The position numbers and the translations under genes are program-made. Of a stretch of 64,000 nucleotides of DNA, positions 39,457 through 56,282 are shown piece by piece. Positions within the stretch are counted from its first letter, which is position 1. Each line of letters begins with the position of its first letter. Origin of the DNA: Deinococcus sp. AJ005 (GTDB taxonomy: Bacteria > Deinococcota > Deinococci > Deinococcales > Deinococcaceae); the NCBI RefSeq assembly GCF_009017495.1, contig NZ_CP044990.1, positions 1,693,001 through 1,757,000 on the forward strand, in the 5' to 3' direction. A model generated the notes under the pieces. It saw only the letters and a list, made by a program, of their open reading frames with translations. It did not search any database and was not told the DNA's origin.

Positions 39457-39873
39457 TTATAAATAATCTAAGTAGTCAGGCTGCTCAATCACCCAGTTGC
39501 GAATGATCTTGCAAGAAATGAGAAACGAAGGGAGATAACTTTGATCAGTGCCAAAAAAACCATCAAATTTTCCACTATCATATTTAACGGCAAAAGATAC
39601 GCGGATTTTTCCCGAACCATTACCACTCAACCGCAAGACAATTTCATCCCCAAATTGCGGCATAGGGGCAAGCATGGCCTCTCCCGCCAGACTTTCGTTC
39701 AAAGAAATTAAATCATCTACAAAAGCACTGAAGTCGCCAGGATGAAACCAAGTGTCGGCAGATACTTTTGCCCAATTCATATCAACTTGAAAAGCAATGA
39801 GAAGTGGGTCAACGCTATCACCCATGATCTCAAAGGTAAGTCCGCCTAAATGAGCGGTTTTCTCATCGTCCAT
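39457..39873 (-). CDS. Low-GC small protein, possibly immunity-like
   Basis: 138 residues with clearly lower GC than its surroundings. W and D/E positions (VDMNWAKVSADTWFHPGDFSAF, then FVDDLISLNESLAG) recall the layout of the protein at 29875 and of DUF6228-like or WapI-like families, but I cannot fix the family. Its ATG overlaps the stop of the YCII gene (TGATG) and it ends 12 bases before the dehydrogenase gene, so it was inserted into, or captured by, an operon. Foreign composition suggests transfer. Confidence 0.65.
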   Translation of the reverse strand: MDDEKTAHLGGLTFEIMGDSVDPLLIAFQVDMNWAKVSADTWFHPGDFSAFVDDLISLNESLAGEAMLAPMPQFGDEIVLRLSGNGSGKIRVSFAVKYDSGKFDGFFGTDQSYLPSFLISCKIIRNWVIEQPDYLDYL

Positions 39874-40181
39874 CACTCCACCAGCACCACACCCTCAAGC
39901 TCCAGCGCCCGCCCGCGCTTGACGGGCGTAAACGGGGTGTAGGCGTACTCCGAGCAGCCTTCCAGCACGAAGGGATCATCCTTGAAGATATCGCGGAGCT
40001 GTTCCTCGCTCTCGGCCTGCGCCACCAGAACGCCGCCCGTGTTGTCCAGCTTGCGCCCGGAGGTCAGGAACACACCGGAGCGGTAATGCTGGTCCAGCCA
40101 TTCGCGGTGGCGGGGCGTGACGGCGGCCAGCTCGTCGCCGGACTTGGTGTAGCGGCTTTCAATGATCCAGAGGGTAGGCAT
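39873..40181 (-). CDS. YCII-related (YciI-like) domain protein
   Basis: 102 residues: LWIIESRYTKSGDELAAVTPRHREWLDQHYRSGVF has the R-H-x-x-(W)L pattern of YciI-like dimeric ferredoxin-fold proteins, and FKDDPFVLEGCSEYAYTPF is the conserved second half. Biochemical role of the family is poorly known. It lies between the thiolase gene and the low-GC gene. Confidence 0.85.
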   Translation of the reverse strand: MPTLWIIESRYTKSGDELAAVTPRHREWLDQHYRSGVFLTSGRKLDNTGGVLVAQAESEEQLRDIFKDDPFVLEGCSEYAYTPFTPVKRGRALELEGVVLVE

Positions 40182-40187
40182 GGAAGG

Positions 40188-40258
40188 AAGTCTAAGGGTC
40201 AAAGGGTCTGAGGGTCTAAGAAAAGCCCTTGCGCCCTTCCTCAGACCCTTCGACTCTT
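40188..40258. repeat. CTTAGAC-type short tandem array with perfect inverted arm, copy B
   Basis: GTCTAAG-like units repeat over 40188-40220. AAGGGTCTGAGG (40202-40213) and CCTCAGACCCTT (40239-40250) form a perfect 12-base inverted repeat. Arrangement and sequence match copy A at 3184-3254. It fills the gap between the thiolase and YCII genes. Confidence 0.65.
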
Positions 40259-40263
40259 GATCC

Positions 40264-41442
40264 TCAGACGCGCCGCACGGCGAGCGCCAGCCCATTGCCC
40301 CCGCCCATGCACAGCGTGGCAATCCCAGTTTCTTTGTCCTGCTGCTTCATGGCGTGCAGCAATGTAACCAGAATGCGTGCGCCAGACGCGCCAATCGGGT
40401 GTCCCAGCGCCACCGCACCGCCGTTGACATTCACCTTATCGGGATTCAGGCCCAGTTCGTTCATCACGGCGATGCTCTGAACGCTGAACGCCTCGTTGAG
40501 TTCCCACAGGTCCACGTCTGCCGCGCTCCAGCCCAGCTTTTGCAGCAGCTTGTTGGTAGCGGGAACGGGAGTCATCATCACCCATTCGGGGGCCAGACCG
40601 CCCGTCGCATAGTCCACGATCTCGGCCAGGGGGGTCAGGCCGTGGGCGGCGGCGGCTTCCTCGGACATGATCAGCAGGCTGGCGGCGGCGTCATTCAGGC
40701 CGGGCGCGTTGCCTGCCGTCACGGAACCGTCCGTCTTGAAAGCGGGTTTCAGGCGGGCCAGCGTTTCGGGGCTGGTGTCACTGCGCGGCCCCTCATCGGT
40801 GTCCACCACTGTGTTGCCCTTGCGGCCCTTGACCGTCACGGGGACGATTTCATCCGCAAAGCGCCCGGCCTGCTGGGCGGCAATGGCCCGCTGGTGGCTG
40901 CGGGTGGCGAAGACGTCCTGTTCCTCGCGGCCAATGCCGTACTTGTCGGCCACGCGCTCGCCCGTCAGGCCCATGCCCTCGTCGTTGATGCTGCACCACA
41001 GCCCGTCGTGCATGTTGGCGTCCAGCACCTGCGCGTGGCCGAGGCGGTAGCCCTTTCTGGCCCCCGGCAGCAGATACGGCGCGTTGCTCATACTTTCCAT
41101 GCCGCCCGCCAGCACGGCACTCTGATCGCCCGCGCGGATGCTCTGGGCCGCCAGAATCACGGCTTTGAGGCCGCTGCCGCAGACCTTGTTGATGGTAAGT
41201 GCGCCGACTTCATTGCTCAGACCCGCCTTGAGGGCCGCGTGCCGGGCCGGGTTCTGCCCGCTTCCGGCCTGCACCACCTGACCCATGATGACTTCCTCAA
41301 TCACATCTGCCGGAAGGCCCGAACGCCGGAGGGTTTCGGCCAGCGTGATGCTGCCCAGTTCCACGGCGCTCACGTCGGCCAGCGCCCCCAAAAACTTGCC
41401 CGTCGGCGTGCGAGACGCCGCCACGATCACTGCTTTGTTCAT
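40264..41442 (-). CDS. Acetyl-CoA C-acetyltransferase (thiolase)
   Basis: 392 residues. Nucleophile cysteine in [19 protein letters not shown] (about residue 90), [20 protein letters not shown] with the catalytic histidine, and [12 protein letters not shown] with the second cysteine. Joins or splits acetyl-CoA units; with 3-hydroxybutyryl-CoA dehydrogenase nearby it may feed polyhydroxybutyrate, butyryl-CoA or ketone metabolism. TATCCT (41450-41455, minus strand) lies seven bases before the ATG. Confidence 0.95.
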   Translation of the reverse strand: MNKAVIVAASRTPTGKFLGALADVSAVELGSITLAETLRRSGLPADVIEEVIMGQVVQAGSGQNPARHAALKAGLSNEVGALTINKVCGSGLKAVILAAQSIRAGDQSAVLAGGMESMSNAPYLLPGARKGYRLGHAQVLDANMHDGLWCSINDEGMGLTGERVADKYGIGREEQDVFATRSHQRAIAAQQAGRFADEIVPVTVKGRKGNTVVDTDEGPRSDTSPETLARLKPAFKTDGSVTAGNAPGLNDAAASLLIMSEEAAAAHGLTPLAEIVDYATGGLAPEWVMMTPVPATNKLLQKLGWSAADVDLWELNEAFSVQSIAVMNELGLNPDKVNVNGGAVALGHPIGASGARILVTLLHAMKQQDKETGIATLCMGGGNGLALAVRRV

Positions 41443-41513
41443 ACCTCGCAGGATAGCGCGGCCAGCCTAACGGGCGTTAGGTTGAAGGCAGCCATGCCCG
41501 CTATCCTCTGCCG

Positions 41514-41540
41514 ATGGGTGTGGACTTCATGGATCAATGA
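41514..41540 (+). CDS. Candidate 8-codon leader ORF ending on the EamA start
   Basis: ATG at 41514 lies six bases after a TATCCT box (41502-41507), so it would be the first codon of a leaderless transcript. The frame reads MGVDFMDQ and stops at TGA 41538-41540, which overlaps the EamA start in ATGA. It would deliver ribosomes to a gene that has no SD. Compare the mntH leader at 48026. Confidence 0.45.
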   Translation: MGVDFMDQ

Positions 41541-42409
41541 GTGGCGTGTTTCTGGGCCTGCTGGCGGCGCTGGCGTGGGGCTTTGCAGACTATCTGGCGC
41601 AACCGGCCTCGCGGCGGATGGGGGCCATGCGGGCGTCCTTTGTGGCGCAGGGCTTCGGCGTGGCGGCGCTGCTAGTCTTTCTGATCGTCACCGGCACAAG
41701 CCTATTTCCCACGGACGCGTCAGCATGGGCTTGGGCGCTGGGCGCGTCCACACTAATGACGGCGGGCGGGCTGGCCTTTTACCAGTCGCTGGGGCTGGGG
41801 CAACTGGTGGTGGTGGCCCCGATCATGGGCAGCTACGGGGCCGTGACCACCGCGCTGGCATGGCTCAGCGGCGAACGCCTGAGCCTGCTGACCGGCCTGG
41901 GTCTGCTGGGCGTGCTGGTGGCCGTAATTCTGGTCTCGCTGCCACAGAAGGCAGAGGGATTCCAGTCTACCCCGGCGCAGATTCAGGGCGCGTGGTGGGC
42001 CATCGTCGCCGCCGTGACCCTGGGCGCATGTTTCTTCGTCATCGGCTACGGCCTCACGCCCCGCGTGGGCGGCGTTCAGGCGACGTGGATGCTGCGGCTG
42101 TGTACCCTGGTCTTCACCTTCATCACGCTGAGCGTGTGGCAGAAGCGCCGTTCTGGACTCCGCCCCGCCGATGGGCCAGGAGCGCTGAAATACGCCGGAT
42201 GGTCTGGGTTGCTGTCCACCGGAGCCATTCTCGTGACTGCGCTGGGCCTGGGGCGCGGTGAGGACAGCATCGTGACTGTACTGGGCAGCATGTCCATCGT
42301 GCTGACCACGTTGCTGGCGCTGCTGCTGAACCGCGAACGCCTGGGCGGCGTGCAATGGGCAGGGGTGGGGCTGGCCATCCTCAGCACCGTGCTGGTGGGT
42401 CTCAAGTAG
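41537..42409 (+). CDS. EamA-family (DMT) transporter
   Basis: 290 residues, about ten TM helices in two EamA repeats. LAALAWGFADYLAQPASRRMG at the start, APIMGSYGAVTTALAWLSGERL in the first repeat, and VLGSMSIVLTTLLALLLNRERL in the second are typical. These export amino acids or metabolites; substrate unknown. No SD precedes the ATG, which overlaps the leader ORF. Its 3' end overlaps the MazG-like gene by eight bases. Confidence 0.88.
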   Translation: MSGVFLGLLAALAWGFADYLAQPASRRMGAMRASFVAQGFGVAALLVFLIVTGTSLFPTDASAWAWALGASTLMTAGGLAFYQSLGLGQLVVVAPIMGSYGAVTTALAWLSGERLSLLTGLGLLGVLVAVILVSLPQKAEGFQSTPAQIQGAWWAIVAAVTLGACFFVIGYGLTPRVGGVQATWMLRLCTLVFTFITLSVWQKRRSGLRPADGPGALKYAGWSGLLSTGAILVTALGLGRGEDSIVTVLGSMSIVLTTLLALLLNRERLGGVQWAGVGLAILSTVLVGLK

Positions 42410-42689
42410 AAGGAGCTTCCCACCACAGGCGGGCCGCGAAACCGCCACGTTCCTCTGCCTTCTGTGCGCGCATGGCCTCCAACTCTTCCCTACCTACGCC
42501 GTCCAGTTTCGCCAGCGTATACACCACTTCCAGCACGTCCGCCAGCTCCAGCACCTCGCCGGATTCCAGATACTCGCCCACCTCCTCGCCCAGTTTTGCG
42601 CAAAGGGCAGAACGAAATTCAGCCGGGTTCAGGGGGCGGGATGTGCCGCCGAAGAGGTCTGGAATGTGGTTCCGCACGAGTTTGCTCAT
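42402..42689 (-). CDS. MazG-like/HisE-like nucleotide pyrophosphohydrolase
   Basis: 95 residues. KLVRNHIPDLFGG at the start and AKLGEEVGEYLESGEVLELADVLEVVYTLAKLDG carry the ExxE...ExxD helices that bind magnesium in all-alpha NTP pyrophosphatases. Often annotated as phosphoribosyl-ATP pyrophosphohydrolase, but a house-cleaning role is more likely outside a his operon. Confidence 0.85.
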   Translation of the reverse strand: MSKLVRNHIPDLFGGTSRPLNPAEFRSALCAKLGEEVGEYLESGEVLELADVLEVVYTLAKLDGVGREELEAMRAQKAEERGGFAARLWWEAPST

Positions 42690-42752
42690 AGACCGAGAAT
42701 AGCGGGCAGCAAGTCTGTCTCCACCTCACTGAAAGCGCCCGCCCCGGCGTGG

Positions 42753-42758
42753 TAATTT
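42753..42758 (+). promoter_or_regulatory. -10 box TAATTT of ffh (leaderless spacing)
   Basis: TAATTT, then six bases, then ATG at 42765. Confidence 0.5.
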
Positions 42759-42764
42759 GCCCCC

Positions 42765-44102
<1,338 letters not shown>

Positions 44103-44126
44103 GTTCAGTGGGAGGGCAGCTTAACA

Positions 44127-44155
44127 TTGACACCCAGGGCCGCCCTCCGTATACT
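44127..44155 (+). promoter_or_regulatory. Consensus promoter of tRNA-Lys
   Basis: TTGACA (44127-44132), 17-base spacer, TATACT (44150-44155). Start would be near 44162, about 34 bases before the tRNA. Confidence 0.88.
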
Positions 44156-44195
44156 CATCCCCGCTGCAAAAACGTCCTGCAAAGGTGCGGCGTCA

Positions 44196-44271
<76 letters not shown>

Positions 44272-44276
44272 TCATG

Positions 44277-44301
44277 TTCCTCGCCTAGCGCGGGGAATTT
44301 T
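44277..44301 (+). terminator. Rho-independent terminator of tRNA-Lys
   Basis: TTCCTCGC (44277-44284), loop CTAGC, GCGGGGAA (44290-44297), TTTT. Confidence 0.85.
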
Positions 44302-44466
44302 CCATTTGCCTCCGCTGTTCGCCTGGGCTGACTGGGTCCTGGCCACCACGTTGTCACCACGGCACAAGTTTCCGGTGGGCTGACAGAAGCCGTGTTGAGC
44401 GGCTTGAACGAGACCAATCCTGCTCCGTTACGCCCCTAACAGAATCAACCCTGATAGACTCCTTCG

Positions 44467-46713
<2,247 letters not shown>

Positions 46714-46789
46714 AGCCGCGTCTCCCCCGCAAAATGCCGAGCGTCGGCCCTGACCGCCCGCTCACAGCTCATTTGCTATCCTGACCGTT

Positions 46790-47119
46790 ATGAAACTCGT
46801 TCTCGCGGTCATTCAGGATGCAGACGCCACGGCGCTGGTGCGCATCCTCTCGGAAAATGCCTTCGAGGTCACCAAGCTCGCCAGCACCGGCGGCTTTCTG
46901 CGTGAGGGCAACACCACCCTGATGATCGGCGTGGACGACGCGCGCATGGACGACTTGAAGCGCTTCGTGCGCCAGACCTGCCGCACCCGCAGCCGGCTGG
47001 TGGCCCCCAGCGTCCCGATGGGCGAGCAGAACGAGGGTCTGGTCAGCGATCCGGTGGAAGTGCCGGTGGGCGGAGCCGTGATGTTCGTGATGGGCGTGCA
47101 GGAGTTCGTAAAGGTCTGA
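46790..47119 (+). CDS. DarA/PstA-type cyclic-di-AMP receptor (PII-like)
   Basis: 109 residues, the usual length. [44 protein letters not shown] and the C-terminal [15 protein letters not shown] match the YaaQ/DarA/PstA family, whose trimer binds cyclic-di-AMP at the [11 protein letters not shown] loop. TATCCT (46777-46782) is seven bases before the ATG. No diadenylate cyclase is in the window, so the partner is elsewhere. Confidence 0.92.
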   Translation: MKLVLAVIQDADATALVRILSENAFEVTKLASTGGFLREGNTTLMIGVDDARMDDLKRFVRQTCRTRSRLVAPSVPMGEQNEGLVSDPVEVPVGGAVMFVMGVQEFVKV

Positions 47120-47132
47120 TCGCCTCCCCAAC

Positions 47133-47732
47133 TCACTGCACGCCCAGCGCCGCCAGTTCCTCCCGGAGCTGCGCGGCGTCCCGGTAATGCACGGCGCGCA
47201 TGCCCACCGAGCGGGCGGCCTCAGCGTTCTGGGAGCGGTCATCGATCATGACGGCCTCGTCTGGGCGCACGTTGGCGAGTTGCAGGGCCAGACGGTAAAT
47301 CCTGGGGTTGGGCTTCATGACGCCCAGGTAGCACGAGGTAAAAAAGCCCAGCAGAAACTCGTGCAGGCCAAAGGTCTGGATGCGGTGGTCGTTCAGGTCA
47401 TGGCCCTCGTTGTTCAGCGAGTACATGCGCCAGCGCCCGGACAGTTCTCCAGCCAAAGCCAGGGCGCCCCCATGCGGCTGGCTCTCGGCCTCCATCGCGG
47501 CGCGGAATTCTTCGGGGGAAAAGTCGCGCGGGGTGTAAAAGAGGGTCTGCTCCAGGTACTCGTCCAGCGTCATGCGGCCCAGCTCCAGCTCCGGCGCAGC
47601 CAGTTTGTGGCGCTCGGTGAACTCGGCAGGGTCTAGCCCGAAACGCCCCAGCACATCCGCGCGCTGCTCACGGTCCCAGCCGTTGGTCAGAAGTACGCCA
47701 CCGATATCCCAGAACACTGCTTTGATGGTCAT
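47133..47732 (-). CDS. HAD-superfamily hydrolase (subfamily IA, YihX-like)
   Basis: 199 residues. Nucleophile motif AVFWDIGGVLLTNGW, cap domain, SLNNEGHDL as motif II, LGVMKPNPRIY as motif III and EAVMIDDRSQNAEAARSVGM as motif IV. Probably a sugar-phosphate or nucleotide phosphatase. A TAGGCT box (47740-47745, minus strand) lies seven bases before the ATG and touches the end of the hairpin repeat. Confidence 0.88.
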   Translation of the reverse strand: MTIKAVFWDIGGVLLTNGWDREQRADVLGRFGLDPAEFTERHKLAAPELELGRMTLDEYLEQTLFYTPRDFSPEEFRAAMEAESQPHGGALALAGELSGRWRMYSLNNEGHDLNDHRIQTFGLHEFLLGFFTSCYLGVMKPNPRIYRLALQLANVRPDEAVMIDDRSQNAEAARSVGMRAVHYRDAAQLREELAALGVQ

Positions 47733-47744
47733 GAACTTCAGCCT

Positions 47745-47833
47745 AGAGCATTTGTCCGAATGGCAGCATCAGGAAAAACAGCTTTCGATGCTTCCATTCT
47801 CTCCTTCGGAGCTGTGCTGATCACAAATGCTCT
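47745..47833. repeat. 89-bp palindromic repeat with 11-bp terminal inverted repeats
   Basis: AGAGCATTTGT (47745-47755) and ACAAATGCTCT (47823-47833) are perfect inverted ends. Inside is a second hairpin: GAATGG-C-AGCATC (47758-47770) against GATGCT-T-CCATTC (47787-47799). It lies between the divergent HAD and mntH genes and supplies the region upstream of the HAD -10 box. MITE-like, but no target duplication is clear. Confidence 0.7.
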
Positions 47834-47991
47834 GAGTGATAGACAGTGACCGTCTGTCCGACGTGTACTTTTCAGATAGAGATGGTCAGGACGCCGCCGA
47901 TGCTGCGGAGCGAAATAAGCCCCGCTTCTCAACCTGGAATTTGATAGAGAAATATCAATTCAAAAGATACAAAATCGAGTATCGGAAGCGC

Positions 47992-48020
47992 TTGCAATTT
48001 TCTTTAGGTAAGCCTAAAGT
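47992..48020 (+). promoter_or_regulatory. Promoter of the mntH transcript
   Basis: TTGCAA (47992-47997), 17-base spacer, TAAAGT (48015-48020). An ATG at 48026 follows after five bases. A further palindrome TTGATA-N6-TATCAA lies at 47941-47958. The gap 47733-48025 otherwise holds the 89-bp repeat and AT-rich sequence. Confidence 0.7.
48002..48019. promoter_or_regulatory. DtxR/MntR-type operator on the mntH promoter
   Basis: CTTTAGG-TAAG-CCTAAAG, a perfect 7-4-7 palindrome lying across the spacer and -10 box. The half site resembles the TTAGGTTAG half of DtxR-family boxes. A manganese-loaded MntR/DtxR repressor is the expected ligand; none is encoded in the window. Confidence 0.7.
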
Positions 48021-48025
48021 ACGCC

Positions 48026-48124
48026 ATGCTTTTTCATGTCTCCGCATCGCCGCCCACTCGCCGCAACACCGCCTCCACCTCCTGCGCCTCCGTGGTGATG
48101 CTGTTGCTCGGCTTGCGTCCATGA
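48026..48124 (+). CDS. Candidate 32-codon leader ORF coupled to mntH
   Basis: ATG at 48026 is five bases after the -10 box, so the transcript would start at or near it. The frame ([14 protein letters not shown]...) stops at TGA 48122-48124, overlapping the mntH start as ATGA. The product has no recognised domain. It may exist only to load ribosomes; antisense to it is a frame with coding-like codon use, so the region may also be a gene remnant. Confidence 0.4.
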   Translation: MLFHVSASPPTRRNTASTSCASVVMLLLGLRP

Positions 48125-49443
48125 CGGCAAAAGACGGCTGGCGCAAGGAAAGCCTGGACGAGTCGCTGAGCGACGTCACGCGCATTCAGGTGGATTACAG
48201 CAAGCCCCCGTGGCGGCGCTTTCTGTCGTTCCTGGGACCGGGAGCGCTGGTTGCCGTGGGCTACATGGACCCCGGCAACTGGGCCACGTCCATCGCGGGG
48301 GGCAGCGCCTACGGCTACACGCTGCTGAGCATGGTCCTGATCTCCAGCCTGATGGCGATTTACCTGCAAGCCCTGTCTGCCCGGCTGGGCATCGCCACCG
48401 GGCGCGATTTAGCGCAGGCGTGCCGCGATCACTTCAGCAAACCCGCCGCCATGGCCCTGTGGATTTCGGCGGAGATCGCCATTATCGCCACCGATCTGGC
48501 CGAGGTGATCGGGACCGCCATCGCCCTGAACCTGCTGTTCGGGTTGCCGCTGATCATCGGCGTGTGCCTGACGGTGGTGGACGTGCTACTGATCCTGCTG
48601 CTGCAAAACAAGGGCTTCCGCTACGTGGAGGCGCTGGTCATCACCCTGATCGCCACCATCGCCGTGGCCTTCCTGTTCGAGATGATCTTCTCCAGGCCAG
48701 AACTGGCCCCGATGCTGGGCGGTCTGGTCCCCAGCAAGAAACTGCTTGACCCCGCCGTGCTGTACATCGGCATCGGCATCCTGGGGGCAACGGTCATGCC
48801 GCACAACCTGTATCTGCACTCGGCCATCGTCAACACGCGCGGTTACGCCCGCACGCCGGAAGGCAAACGTGAGGCCATCAAGTTCTCCACCATCGATTCC
48901 ACGCTGGCGCTGACCTTCGCCTTTTTCATCAACGCCTCGATCCTGATCCTGGCCGCCGCCGCCTTCAACGTGGCCGGGCGCACCGACATCGCCGAGATTC
49001 AGGACGCCTACAAACTGCTCTCGCCGCTGCTGGGAGCCACTGCCGCCAGCGTGCTGTTTGCCGTGGCGCTGCTGGCGTCCGGCCAGAACAGCACCCTGAC
49101 TGGCACATTGACCGGGCAGATCGTGATGGAAGGATTTGTCAACATCAAGCTCAAGCCCTGGGTGCGGCGGCTAGTCACGCGCCTGATCGCCATCATCCCC
49201 ACCGTGATCGTTGTGCTGATCTACGGCGAGAAGGGCACCGGGCAACTGCTGATCCTGTCGCAGGTGGTGCTGTCGCTGCAACTGTCCTTTGCCGTCGTGC
49301 CACTGATGATGTTCAGCGGCGACAAGACCAAGATGGGCGAATTTGTCATCACTCCCTTCTGGAAGTGGCTGGGCTGGGGCATCACGGCGCTGATCATCGG
49401 CCTGAACGCGTTCTTGCTGATCCAGACCTTCTTCGGCGGCTGA
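48121..49443 (+). CDS. mntH: Nramp-family divalent metal (Mn2+) transporter
   Basis: 440 residues, 11 TM helices. [19 protein letters not shown] holds the TM1 metal site DPGN, and [14 protein letters not shown] the TM6 MPHN site. Proton-coupled uptake of Mn(II), central to Deinococcus oxidative-stress resistance. ATG 48121 is placed well before TM1; an open extension to 47836 crosses the promoter and is rejected. The DtxR/MntR-type palindrome upstream indicates repression by manganese. Confidence 0.93.
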   Translation: MTAKDGWRKESLDESLSDVTRIQVDYSKPPWRRFLSFLGPGALVAVGYMDPGNWATSIAGGSAYGYTLLSMVLISSLMAIYLQALSARLGIATGRDLAQACRDHFSKPAAMALWISAEIAIIATDLAEVIGTAIALNLLFGLPLIIGVCLTVVDVLLILLLQNKGFRYVEALVITLIATIAVAFLFEMIFSRPELAPMLGGLVPSKKLLDPAVLYIGIGILGATVMPHNLYLHSAIVNTRGYARTPEGKREAIKFSTIDSTLALTFAFFINASILILAAAAFNVAGRTDIAEIQDAYKLLSPLLGATAASVLFAVALLASGQNSTLTGTLTGQIVMEGFVNIKLKPWVRRLVTRLIAIIPTVIVVLIYGEKGTGQLLILSQVVLSLQLSFAVVPLMMFSGDKTKMGEFVITPFWKWLGWGITALIIGLNAFLLIQTFFGG

Positions 49444-49454
49444 AGTCAGATCAG

Positions 49455-49495
49455 GAAGGGCCGGGTCAGCTTTGTGCGGACGCCCGGCCCTTCTT
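49455..49495. terminator. Bidirectional terminator between mntH and a convergent gene
   Basis: GAAGGGCCGGG (49455-49465) pairs perfectly with CCCGGCCCTTC (49483-49493). It overlaps the last codons of the minus-strand gene at 49466. Confidence 0.88.
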
Positions 49496-49804
49496 CAGTT
49501 GCTTCCAGGTGGAAATCCCACCAAGGGTGAGCATGGCGGCCATGAAAAGGTAAACCCAGACTGGCAGATTGCGCCCGGCCACCAGCACGTACAGGTAGGC
49601 GGCAATGAACAGCACTCCCGTCACGGCAGCCGGAAGCGTGGTGGATTCCCCCCGCCGGAAACTGCGAATCCACCACGCCATCGACAATGCGAACAGTGGC
49701 ATGGTCCCGAAGTACAGCACCCCGAAGATGGCCGGATTGACGCCGTACTGCTCGCTGAGGGTCACGGTGGTCATGGAGACCCAGTCGATCAGCGATTGCA
49801 GCAC
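49466..49804 (-). CDS. Small membrane protein, unknown
   Basis: 112 residues with about three TM helices: FGVLYFGTMPLFALSMAWW, AAVTGVLFIAAYLYVLV and VWVYLFMAAMLTLGG, and a basic end. Family not recognised. It lies downstream of polA on the same strand with a 68-base gap (49805-49872). Confidence 0.72.
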   Translation of the reverse strand: MLQSLIDWVSMTTVTLSEQYGVNPAIFGVLYFGTMPLFALSMAWWIRSFRRGESTTLPAAVTGVLFIAAYLYVLVAGRNLPVWVYLFMAAMLTLGGISTWKQLKKGRASAQS

Positions 49805-49872
49805 GGCCTGTTCCTCATGCCAGAGGTACGCGAAGACAGGGTGAAAGGTTCACCTTATGGGCGACTCAATCC

Positions 49873-52626
<2,754 letters not shown>

Positions 52627-52633
52627 GGGGGCA

Positions 52634-52639
52634 ATTCTA
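52634..52639 (-). promoter_or_regulatory. -10 box TAGAAT of polA (leaderless spacing)
   Basis: TAGAAT on the minus strand, seven bases before the ATG at 52626. Confidence 0.5.
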
Positions 52640-52659
52640 CTCTGGACGTAATGGGCGAA

Positions 52660-53154
52660 TCAGCGGAGGCGATTCCCTTTGCCCAGCCACACCTGAATCT
52701 GCCGCCCCATCGCGTCCAGCACCGGGCGGCTTTTCAGGCAGGCCACCAGAGCGCGGGTGGCGTGGTGTTCATCGCCGTGGACTGCGTCTTGCAACTGCGT
52801 TCTCACGACTGGATTCAGCACGCCACGCAGAAACAGCAGATCGCGCAGCAGATCGTCCACGGTTAAAGCGGCGTTCAGTTCACCGTCCGCTGTGACTGTC
52901 TGGACCACCGCCCGCCCACGTTCATCCAGACCCAAGACCGCGTGCAGAGGCACTCCGGCCCGCACACTCACATGTTCAACGGTGGGCAGGAAGGCGCGCA
53001 CCAGATTCAGCGCGAGACTACGGCCCAGGAAAATCAGGCGCGGCTGATCGTGCAGCCCAGCGTCCAGCGTCTGCGCCAGATGGCGGGCCAGGCGGTCTCC
53101 CTCGTCCATCAGAGCCTGGGTTTCGGGGTCCAGCTCCGCGTTCGGTCCAGTCAC
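52660..53154 (-). CDS. Hypothetical protein upstream of polA
   Basis: 164 residues, soluble, family not recognised. LIFLGRSLALNLVRAFLPTVEHVSVRAG in the middle and LGLDERGRAVVQTVTADGELNA are the most distinctive stretches; ends basic (VWLGKGNRLR). GC-rich codon use fits a real gene. It ends 33 bases before polA. The gap 53155-53405 before glgP holds only promoter-like sequence. Confidence 0.65.
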   Translation of the reverse strand: MTGPNAELDPETQALMDEGDRLARHLAQTLDAGLHDQPRLIFLGRSLALNLVRAFLPTVEHVSVRAGVPLHAVLGLDERGRAVVQTVTADGELNAALTVDDLLRDLLFLRGVLNPVVRTQLQDAVHGDEHHATRALVACLKSRPVLDAMGRQIQVWLGKGNRLR

Positions 53155-53405
53155 GGCCAGAGGTTAGCGCCATAAGAGGTGCAGTGTCGGGGCGCAGAGT
53201 CGGAATAGGGGGCGGCGCTGCCCCGCTTCTGTGAGATCAACCACCCCCAGATTGATGTTCGCCCGCTTCACGGTGGGCATCCGCATCTGGGGAAAATAAG
53301 ACGGGAACACTGCCAACAGCCTCCCGGCATCTGTCTGGACAACCCTTATTTTCAGCGTCCACAGCGCGGTCTCCAGATGGGTCTGTGGGGTAAGCTCTGA
53401 GCCAT

Positions 53406-55931
<2,526 letters not shown>

Positions 55932-55949
55932 GGCTGACCTCTTGAAGAT

Positions 55950-55988
55950 AAAAGACATGGCCCGCAATCTGCACGGCCCATGTCTTTT
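55950..55988 (+). terminator. Terminator after glgP
   Basis: AAAAGACATGG (55950-55960) and CCATGTCTTTT (55978-55988), perfect 11-base stem ending in T's; usable in both directions. Confidence 0.85.
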
Positions 55989-56021
55989 GCCCATCGGGAG
56001 GCCGCTCCACAGACATCTGCT

Positions 56022-56043
56022 CCCGCTTCGGCGGGCTTTTTTT
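56022..56043 (+). terminator. Second terminator after glgP
   Basis: CCCGC-TTCG-GCGGG with a UUCG tetraloop, then C and seven T's. Confidence 0.9.
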
Positions 56044-56050
56044 ACCCTGT

Positions 56051-56227
56051 TCATACAGACTTCGATTGAATCGTTTGCAAAAACGATGAAATCCGAGCGG
56101 GAGGAATAGCGTCCTCCTGGGCGTCTGTTCATGATGAAAGCGAGAAGGAGAATGACGGGTTCCGGGCGTGGAGTGAACGAACCAGAGCTTTCCCAGTTTG
56201 TTCACGAAACAGACGGAACCCGTATCA
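56051..56227 (-). repeat. Dispersed MITE-like repeat, copy 4 (177 bp, inverted)
   Basis: On the minus strand it starts TGATACGGGTTCCGTCTG, matching copy 1 closely, and ends GAAGTCTGTATGA. Shared blocks include CACTCCACGCCCGGAACCCG, TTCTCCTTCTCGC, GAACAGACGCCCA and CGGATTTC. The gap 55932-56282 holds two terminators, this element and the EamA promoter. Confidence 0.82.
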
Positions 56228-56282
56228 GTCAGGTCAGATCGTTGCCGTTCATCCAGCCCAGTGCGGCCCCATAATGCCCCCG

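Noticed and set aside
44302..44466. Search for the palindromic RDR radiation/desiccation response motif before uvrD (and before polA)
   Set aside because: No sequence close to the 17-base palindrome is seen at either gene.
47836..48120. N-terminal extension of MntH by 95 residues
   Set aside because: It would translate through the promoter and operator; composition is AT-rich and unlike Nramp N-termini.
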